A stretch of DNA of 64,000 nucleotides from Clostridia bacterium (GTDB lineage: Bacteria > Bacillota > Clostridia > Acetivibrionales > DSM-27016), in NCBI GenBank assembly GCA_026414765.1, contig JAOAIJ010000012.1:1-64000 (forward strand). Reading direction: 5' to 3'. Each line of letters opens with the position of its first letter. The stretch's first letter is position 1. Under the pieces are notes generated by a model, which worked only from the letters and a program-made list of their open reading frames with translations, did not search any database and was not told the DNA's origin. The translations under genes were made by a program, and so were the position numbers. Shown here one piece after another: positions 51,681-61,433 of the stretch.

Positions 51681-52538
51681 TCAAACCCTTATGTCAAAAC
51701 TGCCGCTATCCTCCGGACGGGTTTCTGTTTCCGGAACAGACCTTTCTCCTGCATACATAACCATAATGCCTGCTATCAGGTAACAGGCACATACATTATA
51801 CAGTATTGAAGCCGGAAAAACGCTGATTCGGGAAAGCGGGATTACCACCAGTGAGAGAAGTCCCAGCAGAAATGCCAGATATATCATATATCCCAGGCTG
51901 TTGCCTAATCTGGAAGTGAATCTCGAAACAGCTCTGGTAAAAGCTTCAAAAACAGATACATCATCCCATACGAGTGCATAGGACAAATAAAAAATCAAAA
52001 GCGCGACAAAAAAGTAAACAAAAATTACAGGTAAGAAAGCTATACCAAATGCTATGGCAAGGTATCCGATTACTCTTAATCCGAGGAAACGGTTCCAGTA
52101 GTGACAGCCAAAATGTATAAAATCTTTTATAGACGACTTTTCGTCCTTTCTGTATGTGTTTGCTATACAGCCCAGGAAGCCGCCCTCAAGGAATGCTGTA
52201 AAAATCGAAAAGAGCAGGACACTGCAAACTATATATAGGCTGCTCCACGGTGCCGGTATAGTAGTATATGGCGACAGTATGGAGTTTTGGAAGCCGGTAT
52301 TTGTACTAAAGCTGATAAGGTCTGGAAAAGCATCTACTATATTCTTCAGGCTGGGCAATGACGAAGGCAGAGTAAATTTCAACTGGAATGAGGGAATTTT
52401 CGATATATTTATAAATACCCCTGACGACAGGTAATTCAGCAGTAGAACTACTGAATCACTTACTACTGGTATAAGTAAAAGCCATAAATTCTTTCTTATT
52501 ATTTTCGCTCCCCTGTTTGCTGCATCAGTATATGTCAA
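51681..52538 (-). CDS. polytopic membrane protein of unknown function
   Basis: 285 residues from TTG at 52538, the only start well placed behind GAGGGAGG. Six or so membrane segments. The N-terminus (YTDAANRGAKIIRKNLWLLLI) and overall layout resemble the protein at 18465-19322 (TKAFGKTIRVIFKRPFI), so they may be distant paralogues. C-terminal tail charged. Function unknown. Confidence 0.82.
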   Translation of the reverse strand: MTYTDAANRGAKIIRKNLWLLLIPVVSDSVVLLLNYLSSGVFINISKIPSFQLKFTLPSSLPSLKNIVDAFPDLISFSTNTGFQNSILSPYTTIPAPWSSLYIVCSVLLFSIFTAFLEGGFLGCIANTYRKDEKSSIKDFIHFGCHYWNRFLGLRVIGYLAIAFGIAFLPVIFVYFFVALLIFYLSYALVWDDVSVFEAFTRAVSRFTSRLGNSLGYMIYLAFLLGLLSLVVIPLSRISVFPASILYNVCACYLIAGIMVMYAGERSVPETETRPEDSGSFDIRV

Positions 52539-52616
52539 AGGACTGCCTCCCTCTTCCATTTTATGTTTTATAGTGCTAAAATTACTATACCACATATGAA
52601 GGGTTTGGTAAAATAT

Positions 52617-53906
52617 ATGAGAGTAAAAACCCGGCTTTCGGCGGTTGCAATATCTGCAGCAGCTGTTGTTTGTACAGTACTGATACTTTGCATCAGTATT
52701 GCTTTCGGATTTTATTTTGGCCCGGAAAAGGATAGGCCGAAATCACCGGCTTTGATCATCAAAAATGAAAACTCATACTATAATACTTTGCCTGAATGGG
52801 TTCACGTTGGTAAGGGCGGGTATAAGCTTGTATTTGCGGTTAACGCTCCGGAACCCGGTGAAGACTACTCGAGAGAGGAGAACCCCTCAGCCGGCAGAAC
52901 ACCGATGGTATTCGCAGTATTGGACCCCTTAAAAAAAGAAATATGCCAGGTTGAGAACAATATATATAGGGATAATGTGGACGATGAAAGTAGCAAAGTT
53001 TCGCTTACGCCGGGCAAAAGATACGGTACGATAATGCTTGGAAACGGGATGTTTGCTTATGAAGATGATGGGCAATATATAGACTATGGTGTATATTTTA
53101 CTTTCAACGATAAGGCCGAGCCTGTACTGTCTTCCTACGGCGGTTCCCATCTGGCCTATATCAGTCAGGGAGGACTGTTCGGAAGGCCGTTTATAAATTT
53201 ATATTCCCTGGCAGGAGGTATGTTCTCAGGCGGAGGTTTTATACAAGGACAGCCTGAGCAAAAGAAGGAGATTTCCATAGCTGCAGGGAGCCTTGTAGGA
53301 TGGGTGGGTAATTATGAATTACTTTTTTCAACTTCAAGATTGAACAGAAAATTCCAGTATGTTGACATGCATGATCTGTGGCGTGTACCGGCACAAGGGG
53401 GCAAGCCACGGAAAATACGCGATAATGTACATAATCCATTATTTTATTCTGATGACGCTGTAATAGTTTTTGCTGAAAGGGAAGAAAACAACTCTTACAG
53501 TGTACAAAAAATGCAGCTTGATGGACATGTTGAGAAAATGGTGCGGTTCAGGTACACTCCAAAAACTGATGAAATGCCTGCATTGAGTATTACCAACAGG
53601 AAGCAGAATCAAAACTTTGATATTTGCTATACAGCTGATGCAGAGGGTGGGAAAAAGTCGATTATGGCAGTAAATTCACAAAGCAGGGATGTCAGAACTC
53701 TGGTAAAGGGACAGGATATCATAGGGCCTGTTATTTCATCATACAAAATCGATGGGGGAGAAGGTAAATATATGCTATATTTTTCAGAAGAAGAAGGAAG
53801 TACAAAAGCTTACGTCATTGATAATATGGGAAATGTACAGTCTGAGATATACGGAATGCTTGCATCAGCCCCTTCAGAATCTTACAGGAAAGCAGAAAGT
53901 GAGTAG
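52617..53906 (+). CDS. membrane-anchored protein with beta-propeller-like repeats
   Basis: About 429 residues; start uncertain (ATG 52617 or 52596, neither with a good ribosome site). One N-terminal membrane anchor (about 8-32). The rest is extracytoplasmic, with repeating blocks such as DLWRVPAQGGKPRKI, YSVQKMQLDGHVEKMV and GEGKYMLYFSEEEG that recall TolB/WD40-like propellers. Divergent from the membrane protein at 52538. Function unknown. Confidence 0.8.
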   Translation: MRVKTRLSAVAISAAAVVCTVLILCISIAFGFYFGPEKDRPKSPALIIKNENSYYNTLPEWVHVGKGGYKLVFAVNAPEPGEDYSREENPSAGRTPMVFAVLDPLKKEICQVENNIYRDNVDDESSKVSLTPGKRYGTIMLGNGMFAYEDDGQYIDYGVYFTFNDKAEPVLSSYGGSHLAYISQGGLFGRPFINLYSLAGGMFSGGGFIQGQPEQKKEISIAAGSLVGWVGNYELLFSTSRLNRKFQYVDMHDLWRVPAQGGKPRKIRDNVHNPLFYSDDAVIVFAEREENNSYSVQKMQLDGHVEKMVRFRYTPKTDEMPALSITNRKQNQNFDICYTADAEGGKKSIMAVNSQSRDVRTLVKGQDIIGPVISSYKIDGGEGKYMLYFSEEEGSTKAYVIDNMGNVQSEIYGMLASAPSESYRKAESE

Positions 53907-54073
53907 TATGAATATATTCCCACTGTTTTAAGAACTCTTATTTTCCCAAAAAACTTGAAGTTGCCGTACTGAAATAGTAAAATTAAAAATATATATTAAT
54001 AAGCGGCATATTATTAATATATGCTGATAAAGTTGTGTGTAATAGCGGCAATAAGGTAAAACCTGTTAAGATC

Positions 54074-54131
54074 AAGACTGAGATATAAAGGCTGATACAG
54101 CTTTGAACAAAGTACTATCTGAGTCTTTTTT
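54074..54131 (+). terminator. terminator in the gap before ddl
   Basis: AAGACTGAGATA pairs with TATCTGAGTCTT (one mismatch) followed by TTTTTT. It lies 168 bases after the previous gene and 57 before ddl, so it may end the upstream transcript or attenuate ddl. Confidence 0.6.
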
Positions 54132-54187
54132 CAAGTCTTTTTCCTGTTTGGGTACAAGTCTAATTTTTTTGTTGAAGGAGAGTATAT

Positions 54188-55294
54188 ATGTCTGACAAAA
54201 AAAGGGTAGCGGTTATTTTCGGTGGGCAGTCTTCAGAACATGAAGTATCCAGAGTTTCAGCCGAATCTGTTATAAAAAACATAAATAGGGATAAGTATGA
54301 TGTAGTAATGATAGGTATTACTAAGGATGGTAAGTGGCTTACATATAGCGGCCCTGTAGAGAAACTGAGCAGTGGGGAATGGGAAAAGGAAGCTGAAGAT
54401 AATGTGAAAAAGGGAATACAATTACCCTGCGGCAATTCTGCCAGATATATATTTGCAGCTGCCGGAGCAGAAGAGATGGACAAAAAAATCGATGTGGTTT
54501 TTCCCGTACTTCACGGCTGCAATGGAGAAGACGGTACAATACAAGGACTTTTTGAACTAGCAGCTATGCCTTATGTAGGTTGCGGGGTTTTGGGGGCAGC
54601 TTTGGGTATGGATAAGGCCTATTCGAAGATTATATTTGAAAAAGCAGGTATACCCCAGGGCAAATATCTTGTTTTCAGCAGAAAGCAAGTAGAAAATGAT
54701 ATGGAAGCAATAATAGGAAAAGTTGAAAGCGAACTGGAATATCCTTGTTTTGTAAAGCCTTCAAATGCAGGCTCTTCAGTAGGTGTCGGTAAGGCTCACA
54801 ATAAGGCTGAGCTGATTAAGACTTTGGAAAAAGCAGTGAAGTATGACAGAAAAGTATTGGTTGAGGAGTTTATCAACGGCAGGGAGGTAGAATGCGCTGT
54901 TCTTGGAAATGACGAGCCTGTTGCCTCCACAGTCGGTGAGATAATACCGTGTAATGAGTTTTATGACTATCAGGCAAAATATGTGGCTAATGATTCAAAA
55001 TGTGTTATTCCTGCAAACCTTGATGATGAAACAGTGCAAAAAATCAGGAATTACGCTGTAAAGGCTTTTAAATCCCTTGATTGTGCCGGACTCTCAAGAG
55101 TTGATTTTTTTGTTCACAAGGAAACCGGAAAAGTATACATTAATGAAATTAATACACTTCCTGGCTTTACCAGTATAAGCATGTATCCAAAACTGTGGGA
55201 AGCGTCGGGAATACCGTACGACGAGCTCATAGACAGGCTAATAGGCCTTGCACTGGAAAGGTTTGAGGACAACAGGAAGGCAATTGATGCTTGA
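54188..55294 (+). CDS. ddl: D-alanine--D-alanine ligase
   Basis: 368 residues, normal for Ddl. ATP-grasp enzyme joining two D-Ala for peptidoglycan. Visible: FGGQSSEHEVS, VFPVLHGCNGEDGTIQG, KPSNAGSSVGVGK, ω-loop YDYQAKY, and EINTLPGFT with metal-binding Glu/Asn. The Tyr in YDYQAKY is typical of D-Ala-D-Ala rather than D-Ala-D-Lac (vancomycin-resistance) ligases. GAAGGAG precedes the ATG. murI follows, a sensible pairing in cell-wall precursor synthesis. Confidence 0.97.
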   Translation: MSDKKRVAVIFGGQSSEHEVSRVSAESVIKNINRDKYDVVMIGITKDGKWLTYSGPVEKLSSGEWEKEAEDNVKKGIQLPCGNSARYIFAAAGAEEMDKKIDVVFPVLHGCNGEDGTIQGLFELAAMPYVGCGVLGAALGMDKAYSKIIFEKAGIPQGKYLVFSRKQVENDMEAIIGKVESELEYPCFVKPSNAGSSVGVGKAHNKAELIKTLEKAVKYDRKVLVEEFINGREVECAVLGNDEPVASTVGEIIPCNEFYDYQAKYVANDSKCVIPANLDDETVQKIRNYAVKAFKSLDCAGLSRVDFFVHKETGKVYINEINTLPGFTSISMYPKLWEASGIPYDELIDRLIGLALERFEDNRKAIDA

Positions 55295-55473
55295 TAATAA
55301 TAAACAGTGAAGGTATACTGCCGAAGAATGAGAGCATAACTACTGAAAAATGAATTATTTCATATAGGAAATTATTTTGATAAGTTTAAAAGCAGCATAA
55401 TTAACAAAAGAAAAATTTCTATTATCAATTGTCAATGTACGTTGCCAATTGTATTTTGTTGGGGGTAAAATAA

Positions 55474-56280
55474 ATGGACAACAGACCTATAGGCGTATTT
55501 GATTCGGGTCTAGGCGGCCTTACGGTTTTGAAGGAAATAATGGAGCTTTTACCGTCAGAGAGTCTTGTTTATTTCGGTGACAGCGGAAGAGCTCCTTATG
55601 GTACAAAATCCAGGGAGACTATTATAAAATACACCTTTCAGGATATAAGATTCCTGCTCAACCAGGATATTAAGATGATCGTTATCGGATGTAATACTGC
55701 AAGTGCATACAGTTATGAGCAGGTCAGGAGCTGTTTTGATATTCCGGTAATTGAAGTGGTCCGACCAGGGGCAGCAGCTGCTGTAAGGGAGACTGCAAAC
55801 AAAAAGGTAGGGGTAATAGGAACACCGGGAACCATTGGAAGCGGTGTTTATGAAAAGGCTATAAATGGTATTGATAATTCCATCAAAATATTTTCCAAAG
55901 CATGCCCGCTTTTTGTACCTCTTGCAGAAGAGGGATGGTGGGATAATGACATTGCATTAAGAACAGCTGAAGAATACCTTATCCCTTTAAAAAATGAAGG
56001 TATCGATACTCTCGTTTTGGGGTGCACACATTATCCGCTTTTGATCAAAACCATATCCCAAGTAATGGGGGATGGCGTAAAGCTTGTGAGTTCAGGCCTG
56101 GAGGTAGCAAAAGTGGTAAAAGATATTGTAATGTCTGACAGCTTGCAGCGTGACGGCCATATAAGTCCGGTATACAGGTATTATACAAGTGACAGTGTGG
56201 AAAAATTTGAAGCATTGGGCAACTCATTTTTGCAAAGGAATGTGTGCTCGGCAGAAAAGGTAGATATAGAAAAATATTAG
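55474..56280 (+). CDS. murI: glutamate racemase
   Basis: 268 residues. Makes D-Glu for peptidoglycan. N-terminal IGVFDSGLGGLTVLK, catalytic C73 in VIGCNTASA and the second catalytic Cys in VLGCTHYPLL (about 186). GGGGG lies upstream of the ATG. 180 bases after ddl; may be a separate transcript. Confidence 0.97.
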   Translation: MDNRPIGVFDSGLGGLTVLKEIMELLPSESLVYFGDSGRAPYGTKSRETIIKYTFQDIRFLLNQDIKMIVIGCNTASAYSYEQVRSCFDIPVIEVVRPGAAAAVRETANKKVGVIGTPGTIGSGVYEKAINGIDNSIKIFSKACPLFVPLAEEGWWDNDIALRTAEEYLIPLKNEGIDTLVLGCTHYPLLIKTISQVMGDGVKLVSSGLEVAKVVKDIVMSDSLQRDGHISPVYRYYTSDSVEKFEALGNSFLQRNVCSAEKVDIEKY

Positions 56281-56319
56281 TACAGGATAAACTCTTTATT
56301 AATGAGAGGTGCGTGTTTA

Positions 56320-56799
56320 GTGGAGACTTCCTTGAATAAAAACGTTATTATTTCAGTAAAAGGCACTCAGACTTCCGTAAACCAGGATGTCAGCGAGCTG
56401 GAGCTTTTAACCGAAGGTAAATACTACAAAAAGGGCAGCAGCTATTTTGTGACATATAAGGAAAGTGAAGTAACCGGTATGGAAGGTACTACCACTACGT
56501 TGAAAATCTCCGAGGGTAGAGTAACGCTCATGAGATTTGGCGCTGTAAATACACAATTCATTTTTGAGCGCGGGCAAAAACATGTATCATATTATGATAC
56601 TGTGCATGGTGCATTTACTATTGGGGTTTTTGCAAATGAAGTCAATGTTGATATAAATGATAACGGCGGTGAAATAAAAGTAGATTATGAAATAGAGATT
56701 GATAATAATAAATCAGGGATAAATGACTTTCACATGTTGATAAGAGAGGCTGGTACCAGGGGGGAAAAACATCCTGCAAAAAATGCGGGGGGAAATTGA
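56320..56799 (+). CDS. DUF1934/YwiB-like beta-barrel protein
   Basis: 159 residues from GTG at 56320, preferred because GAGAGGTGC is at the right distance; the ATG at 56302 overlaps that site. Cytosolic, beta-rich; MEGTTTTLKI, VTLMRFGAVNTQFIFE and YDTVHGAFTIGVFA fit the DUF1934 family, which has a calycin-like fold and no known activity. It follows murI by 40 bases and probably shares its transcript. Terminator follows. Confidence 0.85.
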   Translation: METSLNKNVIISVKGTQTSVNQDVSELELLTEGKYYKKGSSYFVTYKESEVTGMEGTTTTLKISEGRVTLMRFGAVNTQFIFERGQKHVSYYDTVHGAFTIGVFANEVNVDINDNGGEIKVDYEIEIDNNKSGINDFHMLIREAGTRGEKHPAKNAGGN

Positions 56800-56814
56800 A
56801 TTATTTTGATACAT

Positions 56815-56854
56815 AACGTTAGGGGCGCAATCAAAGGCTTCCTGACGTTTTTTT
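56815..56854 (+). terminator. intrinsic terminator
   Basis: AACGTTAGG pairs with CCTGACGTT (one wobble), followed by seven T. Confidence 0.85.
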
Positions 56855-57025
56855 ATTCGGAGAATTAGTTTTGATATACATTAATGGATATTTATGGTAT
56901 AATTATATTGAAAATTATCTATGAAGACACTTGATTTTCCTATCACTTAAACTTTTCGCAAGTAAGAGCTATATCCTTTCAGAAGTACCGGTATAAAAAA
57001 GTATCATATGTGAGGTGTATGATCT

Positions 57026-58156
57026 GTGAATAAGATATTTATTAGTCATTCATCCTATGATAAAAGCTATGTGGGCTATTTGATAAGACTATTGGAGGAC
57101 ATGGAAGTGCCATCAGGAAAGATATTCTGCTCCTCCTTTGAAGGCTATGGAATTCCTCTTGGTGAATATTTTATCGAGAGACTGAAAGAAGAATTGAATG
57201 AAAATGTTCTGGTTTTATTCCTCCTTTCAAACAACTTTTACAGAAGCCCGATATGTCTCTGTGAGATGGGTGCAACCTGGATAAAGACCAATATGCATAT
57301 TCCCATATTAATACCTCCTTTTGGCTTTGATGATATGAAGGGTGTGGTTTCCAATACCCAAAGCATGGCTATAAATGATAGGCCCAAGTTGAATTCACTG
57401 TACAATCAGGTCAGGAAGTTTTTTAGTATCAACGAATTTGATATAAACAGATGGGAGCGCAGAAGAGATACTTTTATTTTTGAGGTTAACAAGCTGATAA
57501 AAGGTGTACAAAATATCCATGGAAATACGGATATCGTGAAACCAGTCATGCATGGGAATAACAGTGAATATCAAAAATTACTCAGGCAGAGAGAGGAAGA
57601 AGTATCAAGGCTGAGGATGGGGATAAATGAACTGAAAAATCTTAGTGAAAATAGCTTTACAGTAAAGTACGGAGGGGTTGAGAGACTGAACGGCACAGTT
57701 TTGCGGGAAAACCCGGAAAGATCTATAGATGCCGGAAGTACTGACAAAAGTGAAAGTGAACAGGCTGATTGGGGAGAATGCCCGGTTGAATATGAAAAAT
57801 TTCAGCAGCTTATGGTGGGTGTAAAGGATAAGCTGGACAAGCTGCCCTTTATTGTGAGAAAAGCCCTGTTTTACTTTTGTGCAGAAAAAGAGTTCATACT
57901 CAACAATTCGGAGGATACAAAAGAATTTGAGTCAATTCTAGAGGCTGTTGAAGATGATTATCTGCTGCTTGAGGGAAGAACCGTTATTATCAATATCAAG
58001 GACCCGAAAATCAGAAAAACTGTTGAAGCATTGAATGGGCTGGCATGCTTCTTGAAGAATGTGGATTCTGCGTTTTGCAGCTGGTTTGAGGCAAAATATG
58101 AAATATGTGCAAAGATTGAATCAAGGAAGTTTTGGACTACTATGGGGATGTTTTGA
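57026..58156 (+). CDS. TIR-domain protein
   Basis: 376 residues from GTG (GAGGTG upstream). The N-terminal TIR domain (1-140) opens KIFISHSSYDKSYV, contains GIPLGEYF, and has the candidate catalytic Glu E80 in PICLCEMGATW, the position used by NAD+-cleaving TIRs. A linker with a coiled-coil-like stretch (about 180-215) leads to an unassigned helical C-terminal domain (about 255-376, LPFIVRKALFYFCAEKEFIL). Many bacterial TIR proteins are antiphage effectors. No partner gene is adjacent and the flanking genes are envelope proteins. Confidence 0.88.
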   Translation: MNKIFISHSSYDKSYVGYLIRLLEDMEVPSGKIFCSSFEGYGIPLGEYFIERLKEELNENVLVLFLLSNNFYRSPICLCEMGATWIKTNMHIPILIPPFGFDDMKGVVSNTQSMAINDRPKLNSLYNQVRKFFSINEFDINRWERRRDTFIFEVNKLIKGVQNIHGNTDIVKPVMHGNNSEYQKLLRQREEEVSRLRMGINELKNLSENSFTVKYGGVERLNGTVLRENPERSIDAGSTDKSESEQADWGECPVEYEKFQQLMVGVKDKLDKLPFIVRKALFYFCAEKEFILNNSEDTKEFESILEAVEDDYLLLEGRTVIINIKDPKIRKTVEALNGLACFLKNVDSAFCSWFEAKYEICAKIESRKFWTTMGMF

Positions 58157-58381
58157 ACACAGGGCGCATTGCTGTAACAAAAAAGTAAACATTTAGTAAT
58201 ACAGGAAAGGTAAACTTTATACCCGGTATAACCGATAAATATATTGCAGTTACATTTACATAAACTTATACCAATTAATTAGTACAAGCATACGAATATT
58301 TATTACAGTCAGATAATAAGCAATACATATGTATATTTCGAAACAAACAAAAAGTATGAAGATTTGGAGCCGGGGTATAGT

Positions 58382-61300
58382 ATGAAGAAAAAAAGCGGAA
58401 GAAATAAAATAACTATAAATAGGATTTTAGCTGCAGTTCTTGCGGTTTTCCTTACTTTTGTATGTACGGGTGTCGATGCTGCACCCTCCGAGGAAATAGC
58501 GGAGTTTGCTTATACAGGAATCGGCAATGCTGACGTAATACTGAACAATCTAGGCTATACAGACATAAGGAATGCTTCGGAATGGAATAAAGAAGCAATA
58601 TATGAGACTGGTGCGTTGGGACTTGTAAAAAGTAATGGCAGTAAGAGATTCGGACTTTCTTCAATTGTATCGAAGGAAGATGCTATCATATATATATATA
58701 CAGCTCTTGGGCGTGAAGAGGAAGCTAAGATTCTGGCAGAAAATCTTGATAATGCGAGGGATGATGAGGAAAAGAAAAAAAATCCTTTGAGCATGTGGGC
58801 TGACGGGTTTCTACAGCTGGCTTCCAATGACGGCTTGATAAGCCAGAAGGATTATGAGGACGCAATGGAGGAGGATCAGTCTTCCCTTGAACAGGACAGC
58901 TTCCGCAGAAGTGCGGCAGCTCAGCGGCAGGAAGTCGCATTCTGGATGGCTAAAGCACTTAAACTCCAGCCTGTATATGCACAACAAAAGGTGTTTAACA
59001 GCTTCAGAGATTGGAAAAATGCAGATCCGGCCAAAATTCCGTACATAGAAGCAGTCCTTCAGAACGACATAATGAGCAGTGACGGGAATGGGAATTTCAG
59101 ACCCGCAAGTTCTGCTACCAGAGAGAATATGGTTCAGATAATCAGGAATTCGGAAGATCTGATACTGCCTTCCTCCGGAATTGAGAGAAAGACCGGTACA
59201 GTAGAAGATATAGCAGAAACAGGAGACTTTTCTGAAAAGAACATAATAAGGAAAACTTATAACATAAGAAACAGCAATGGCATGCTGCATACAGTAGATA
59301 TTGAATATCTGTCAGGTCTGGGTATTTCAAACAGGAATGAGAATACAGGAAGTGTATTGGAAAACGGACAGAAAGAGCTGATAGTACTTAAAAACAATAT
59401 TGTCGGTAAGAGTAATTTATTAGCTGCAGGGGACAGGATAGAGTACCTTGTAGCGCCTGATAATACTGTAAGGTTTGTCAAAGTCCTTTCCAGCGTCTAT
59501 GATACAAAATATTATGTTGCTAAGATCAACAGAATTGATAATGCCAAGCGTTCAATAAATGCTTCGGTTTTCATCAGGTTGAATTATCCTGATGTTGACC
59601 TTTCGAAAATGAACATATCCTTTGATATGGGATCAGAGAATGCAATCGTGAATTATACATACAGCAATAACGTGTCTGTTCTTCAGAATAAAAAAAGAGG
59701 AGATATAAAATCTATAACACCCGAGACATATGTCATCCTTACAGTAAAAAACAATATAGTTACGGGCATTAAAACATTGGAACTGGGCAAAGATGGAGAG
59801 ACCAACGTTGTAAAGGGTATAGTTGAAGAAAACAATCCCCAGCTTGGTTATATTACTCTGTACAATGAAAACGGAACCGGTGTGGGAAAGGATTTGAAGA
59901 AGGATTTATATGTGTTGCGTACATACAACTATGGAAATCAGAATGACCTGGAAGTATTCAAAAATCATAAAAGATCAAAGATAGGCGAAATCGAAGCCGG
60001 AGACACGGTATTCCTGAAGCTTGACTCAAAGGGCAATGTGGTGTCTCTGAGTGCGGCAGACAACTACACCGTAAAATACGGTAAAATCGTTTCAAAGAAC
60101 GGCTCGACCATTGGTGTACGCTATGATAACGGCATACAGCAGATTCTGAGCGTAGATAAAAATGTTTTGGTTTTATCGGATAAAAAGATAACGGACTATA
60201 GCAAGCTGAAAAACGGAGATAAGGTAAGGCTGCTTCTTAACATAACCAATAAGGCTACAACAGTAAAGGAAATAGCTATAGAAGGTGATGAGAGCTTTAT
60301 TTCAAACATATATAAGGGGACTGTAAACAGAATAGACAAAACCTCAGGCAAGCTTATTGTTCAGAATCTGCAGCTGTTTTACAACGGGCAGTGGTCAAGA
60401 ACTGATAAAAAGGGTCTTATAGGACTACGTTTGGGTGAAGAATATAAAATGTATTTTGGGAATAAAGAAATTGATTTGGACAGAGTAGGCAAGTATCTTA
60501 GTGAAAATGAAGCTTATATAGCAGTACAAAAGGATTATGGAGGGGAAGAACGTGCTGTATTCATCTCCTTTAGAAACGGAGCTGATACCGAGGATGAGCC
60601 TTATACCGACAGTGTCTCCTACGCGCTTCCCGGGGCTGGGGAGTTCAGTATTAGCAAAAAACAGGAAAAGATTAAAAACGGTGAAGGAACGATAGTAGTA
60701 AAGGATGGCAGGCTTGTTTCCGCCAACAGTATTTCTGCGGGTGATAATGCGTATGTGGTGGCAAACAGGAGTTATGACAACGGAGATTATCAGGCAGGGG
60801 TAGTACAGATCAGGAGCGACTCCGATATAGAATCCGTTCAGCTGTACCGCGCAAGAATAAAACAGATTAATGAAACAAAAAACTTTACGGTTGAATCCTT
60901 TTCGCAGCTCAAGGGTTTGAATTGGGAATACTCGAATACTCCTAAGACGTTTAATATCACACACAACACCCGTATAGTAGGTGACGGGGGTATAGTAAAC
61001 CAAAGGGATTTCATGGATTATGGCGGTGATAGTTATGGAAACCGCACAGTATATATAGTTGCAGACGGTATTAATGCACTGCTTGTTACTACGGCACCAT
61101 ATGGAACTGTCAACGCAAAGGGAGAGGTATATGACATAACCGGGGCCACTATCGGCGAAGAAGGTACACTGATATCGGAACCTACAGGGCTTAAACTTAC
61201 AGGTGCAAAAATATACGATGCAAGCCAGCATATGTGGATTGACAGCAAGGATATGACACTTAATATTCTTACAAATACTGTTGTATTAAAGGAAGGGAAG

Positions 61301-61399
61301 ATTGTCAAGCCATCCGATATAAGGAAAGCGGACAAGGTGAGGATAATCAAGAAAGACAGTACAGAGACAGGAGACGCATATATTATCGTTATAGAATAA
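58382..61399 (+). CDS. large secreted S-layer homology protein
   Basis: About 1005 residues; ATG at 58382 follows TTGGAGCCGGGG. Signal peptide ends near VDAA-PS. The first 260 residues contain S-layer-homology-like motifs (NDIMSSDGNGNFRPASSATREN), which bind cell-wall polysaccharide. The remaining 700 residues consist of repeated beta modules of about 70-90 residues (YYVAKINRIDNAKRSI, VVKGIVEENNPQLGYITLY, TVKYGKIVSKNGSTIGV, YKGTVNRIDKTSGKLIV). Structural or adhesive cell-surface role. The next S-layer homology gene is 34 bases downstream. Confidence 0.9.
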   Translation: MKKKSGRNKITINRILAAVLAVFLTFVCTGVDAAPSEEIAEFAYTGIGNADVILNNLGYTDIRNASEWNKEAIYETGALGLVKSNGSKRFGLSSIVSKEDAIIYIYTALGREEEAKILAENLDNARDDEEKKKNPLSMWADGFLQLASNDGLISQKDYEDAMEEDQSSLEQDSFRRSAAAQRQEVAFWMAKALKLQPVYAQQKVFNSFRDWKNADPAKIPYIEAVLQNDIMSSDGNGNFRPASSATRENMVQIIRNSEDLILPSSGIERKTGTVEDIAETGDFSEKNIIRKTYNIRNSNGMLHTVDIEYLSGLGISNRNENTGSVLENGQKELIVLKNNIVGKSNLLAAGDRIEYLVAPDNTVRFVKVLSSVYDTKYYVAKINRIDNAKRSINASVFIRLNYPDVDLSKMNISFDMGSENAIVNYTYSNNVSVLQNKKRGDIKSITPETYVILTVKNNIVTGIKTLELGKDGETNVVKGIVEENNPQLGYITLYNENGTGVGKDLKKDLYVLRTYNYGNQNDLEVFKNHKRSKIGEIEAGDTVFLKLDSKGNVVSLSAADNYTVKYGKIVSKNGSTIGVRYDNGIQQILSVDKNVLVLSDKKITDYSKLKNGDKVRLLLNITNKATTVKEIAIEGDESFISNIYKGTVNRIDKTSGKLIVQNLQLFYNGQWSRTDKKGLIGLRLGEEYKMYFGNKEIDLDRVGKYLSENEAYIAVQKDYGGEERAVFISFRNGADTEDEPYTDSVSYALPGAGEFSISKKQEKIKNGEGTIVVKDGRLVSANSISAGDNAYVVANRSYDNGDYQAGVVQIRSDSDIESVQLYRARIKQINETKNFTVESFSQLKGLNWEYSNTPKTFNITHNTRIVGDGGIVNQRDFMDYGGDSYGNRTVYIVADGINALLVTTAPYGTVNAKGEVYDITGATIGEEGTLISEPTGLKLTGAKIYDASQHMWIDSKDMTLNILTNTVVLKEGKIVKPSDIRKADKVRIIKKDSTETGDAYIIVIE

Positions 61400-61433
61400 G
61401 CGGAACAGATAAAGAAACAATGGGGGTATTTAA

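Noticed and set aside
54188-55294. Vancomycin-resistance type (D-Ala-D-Lac) ligase
   Set aside because: The loop keeps Tyr (YDYQAKY), typical of ordinary D-Ala-D-Ala ligases, and no vanH/vanX neighbours are present.
60425-61231. 268-codon ORF on the minus strand
   Set aside because: Complete overlap with the S-layer protein gene; shadow of its codon pattern.
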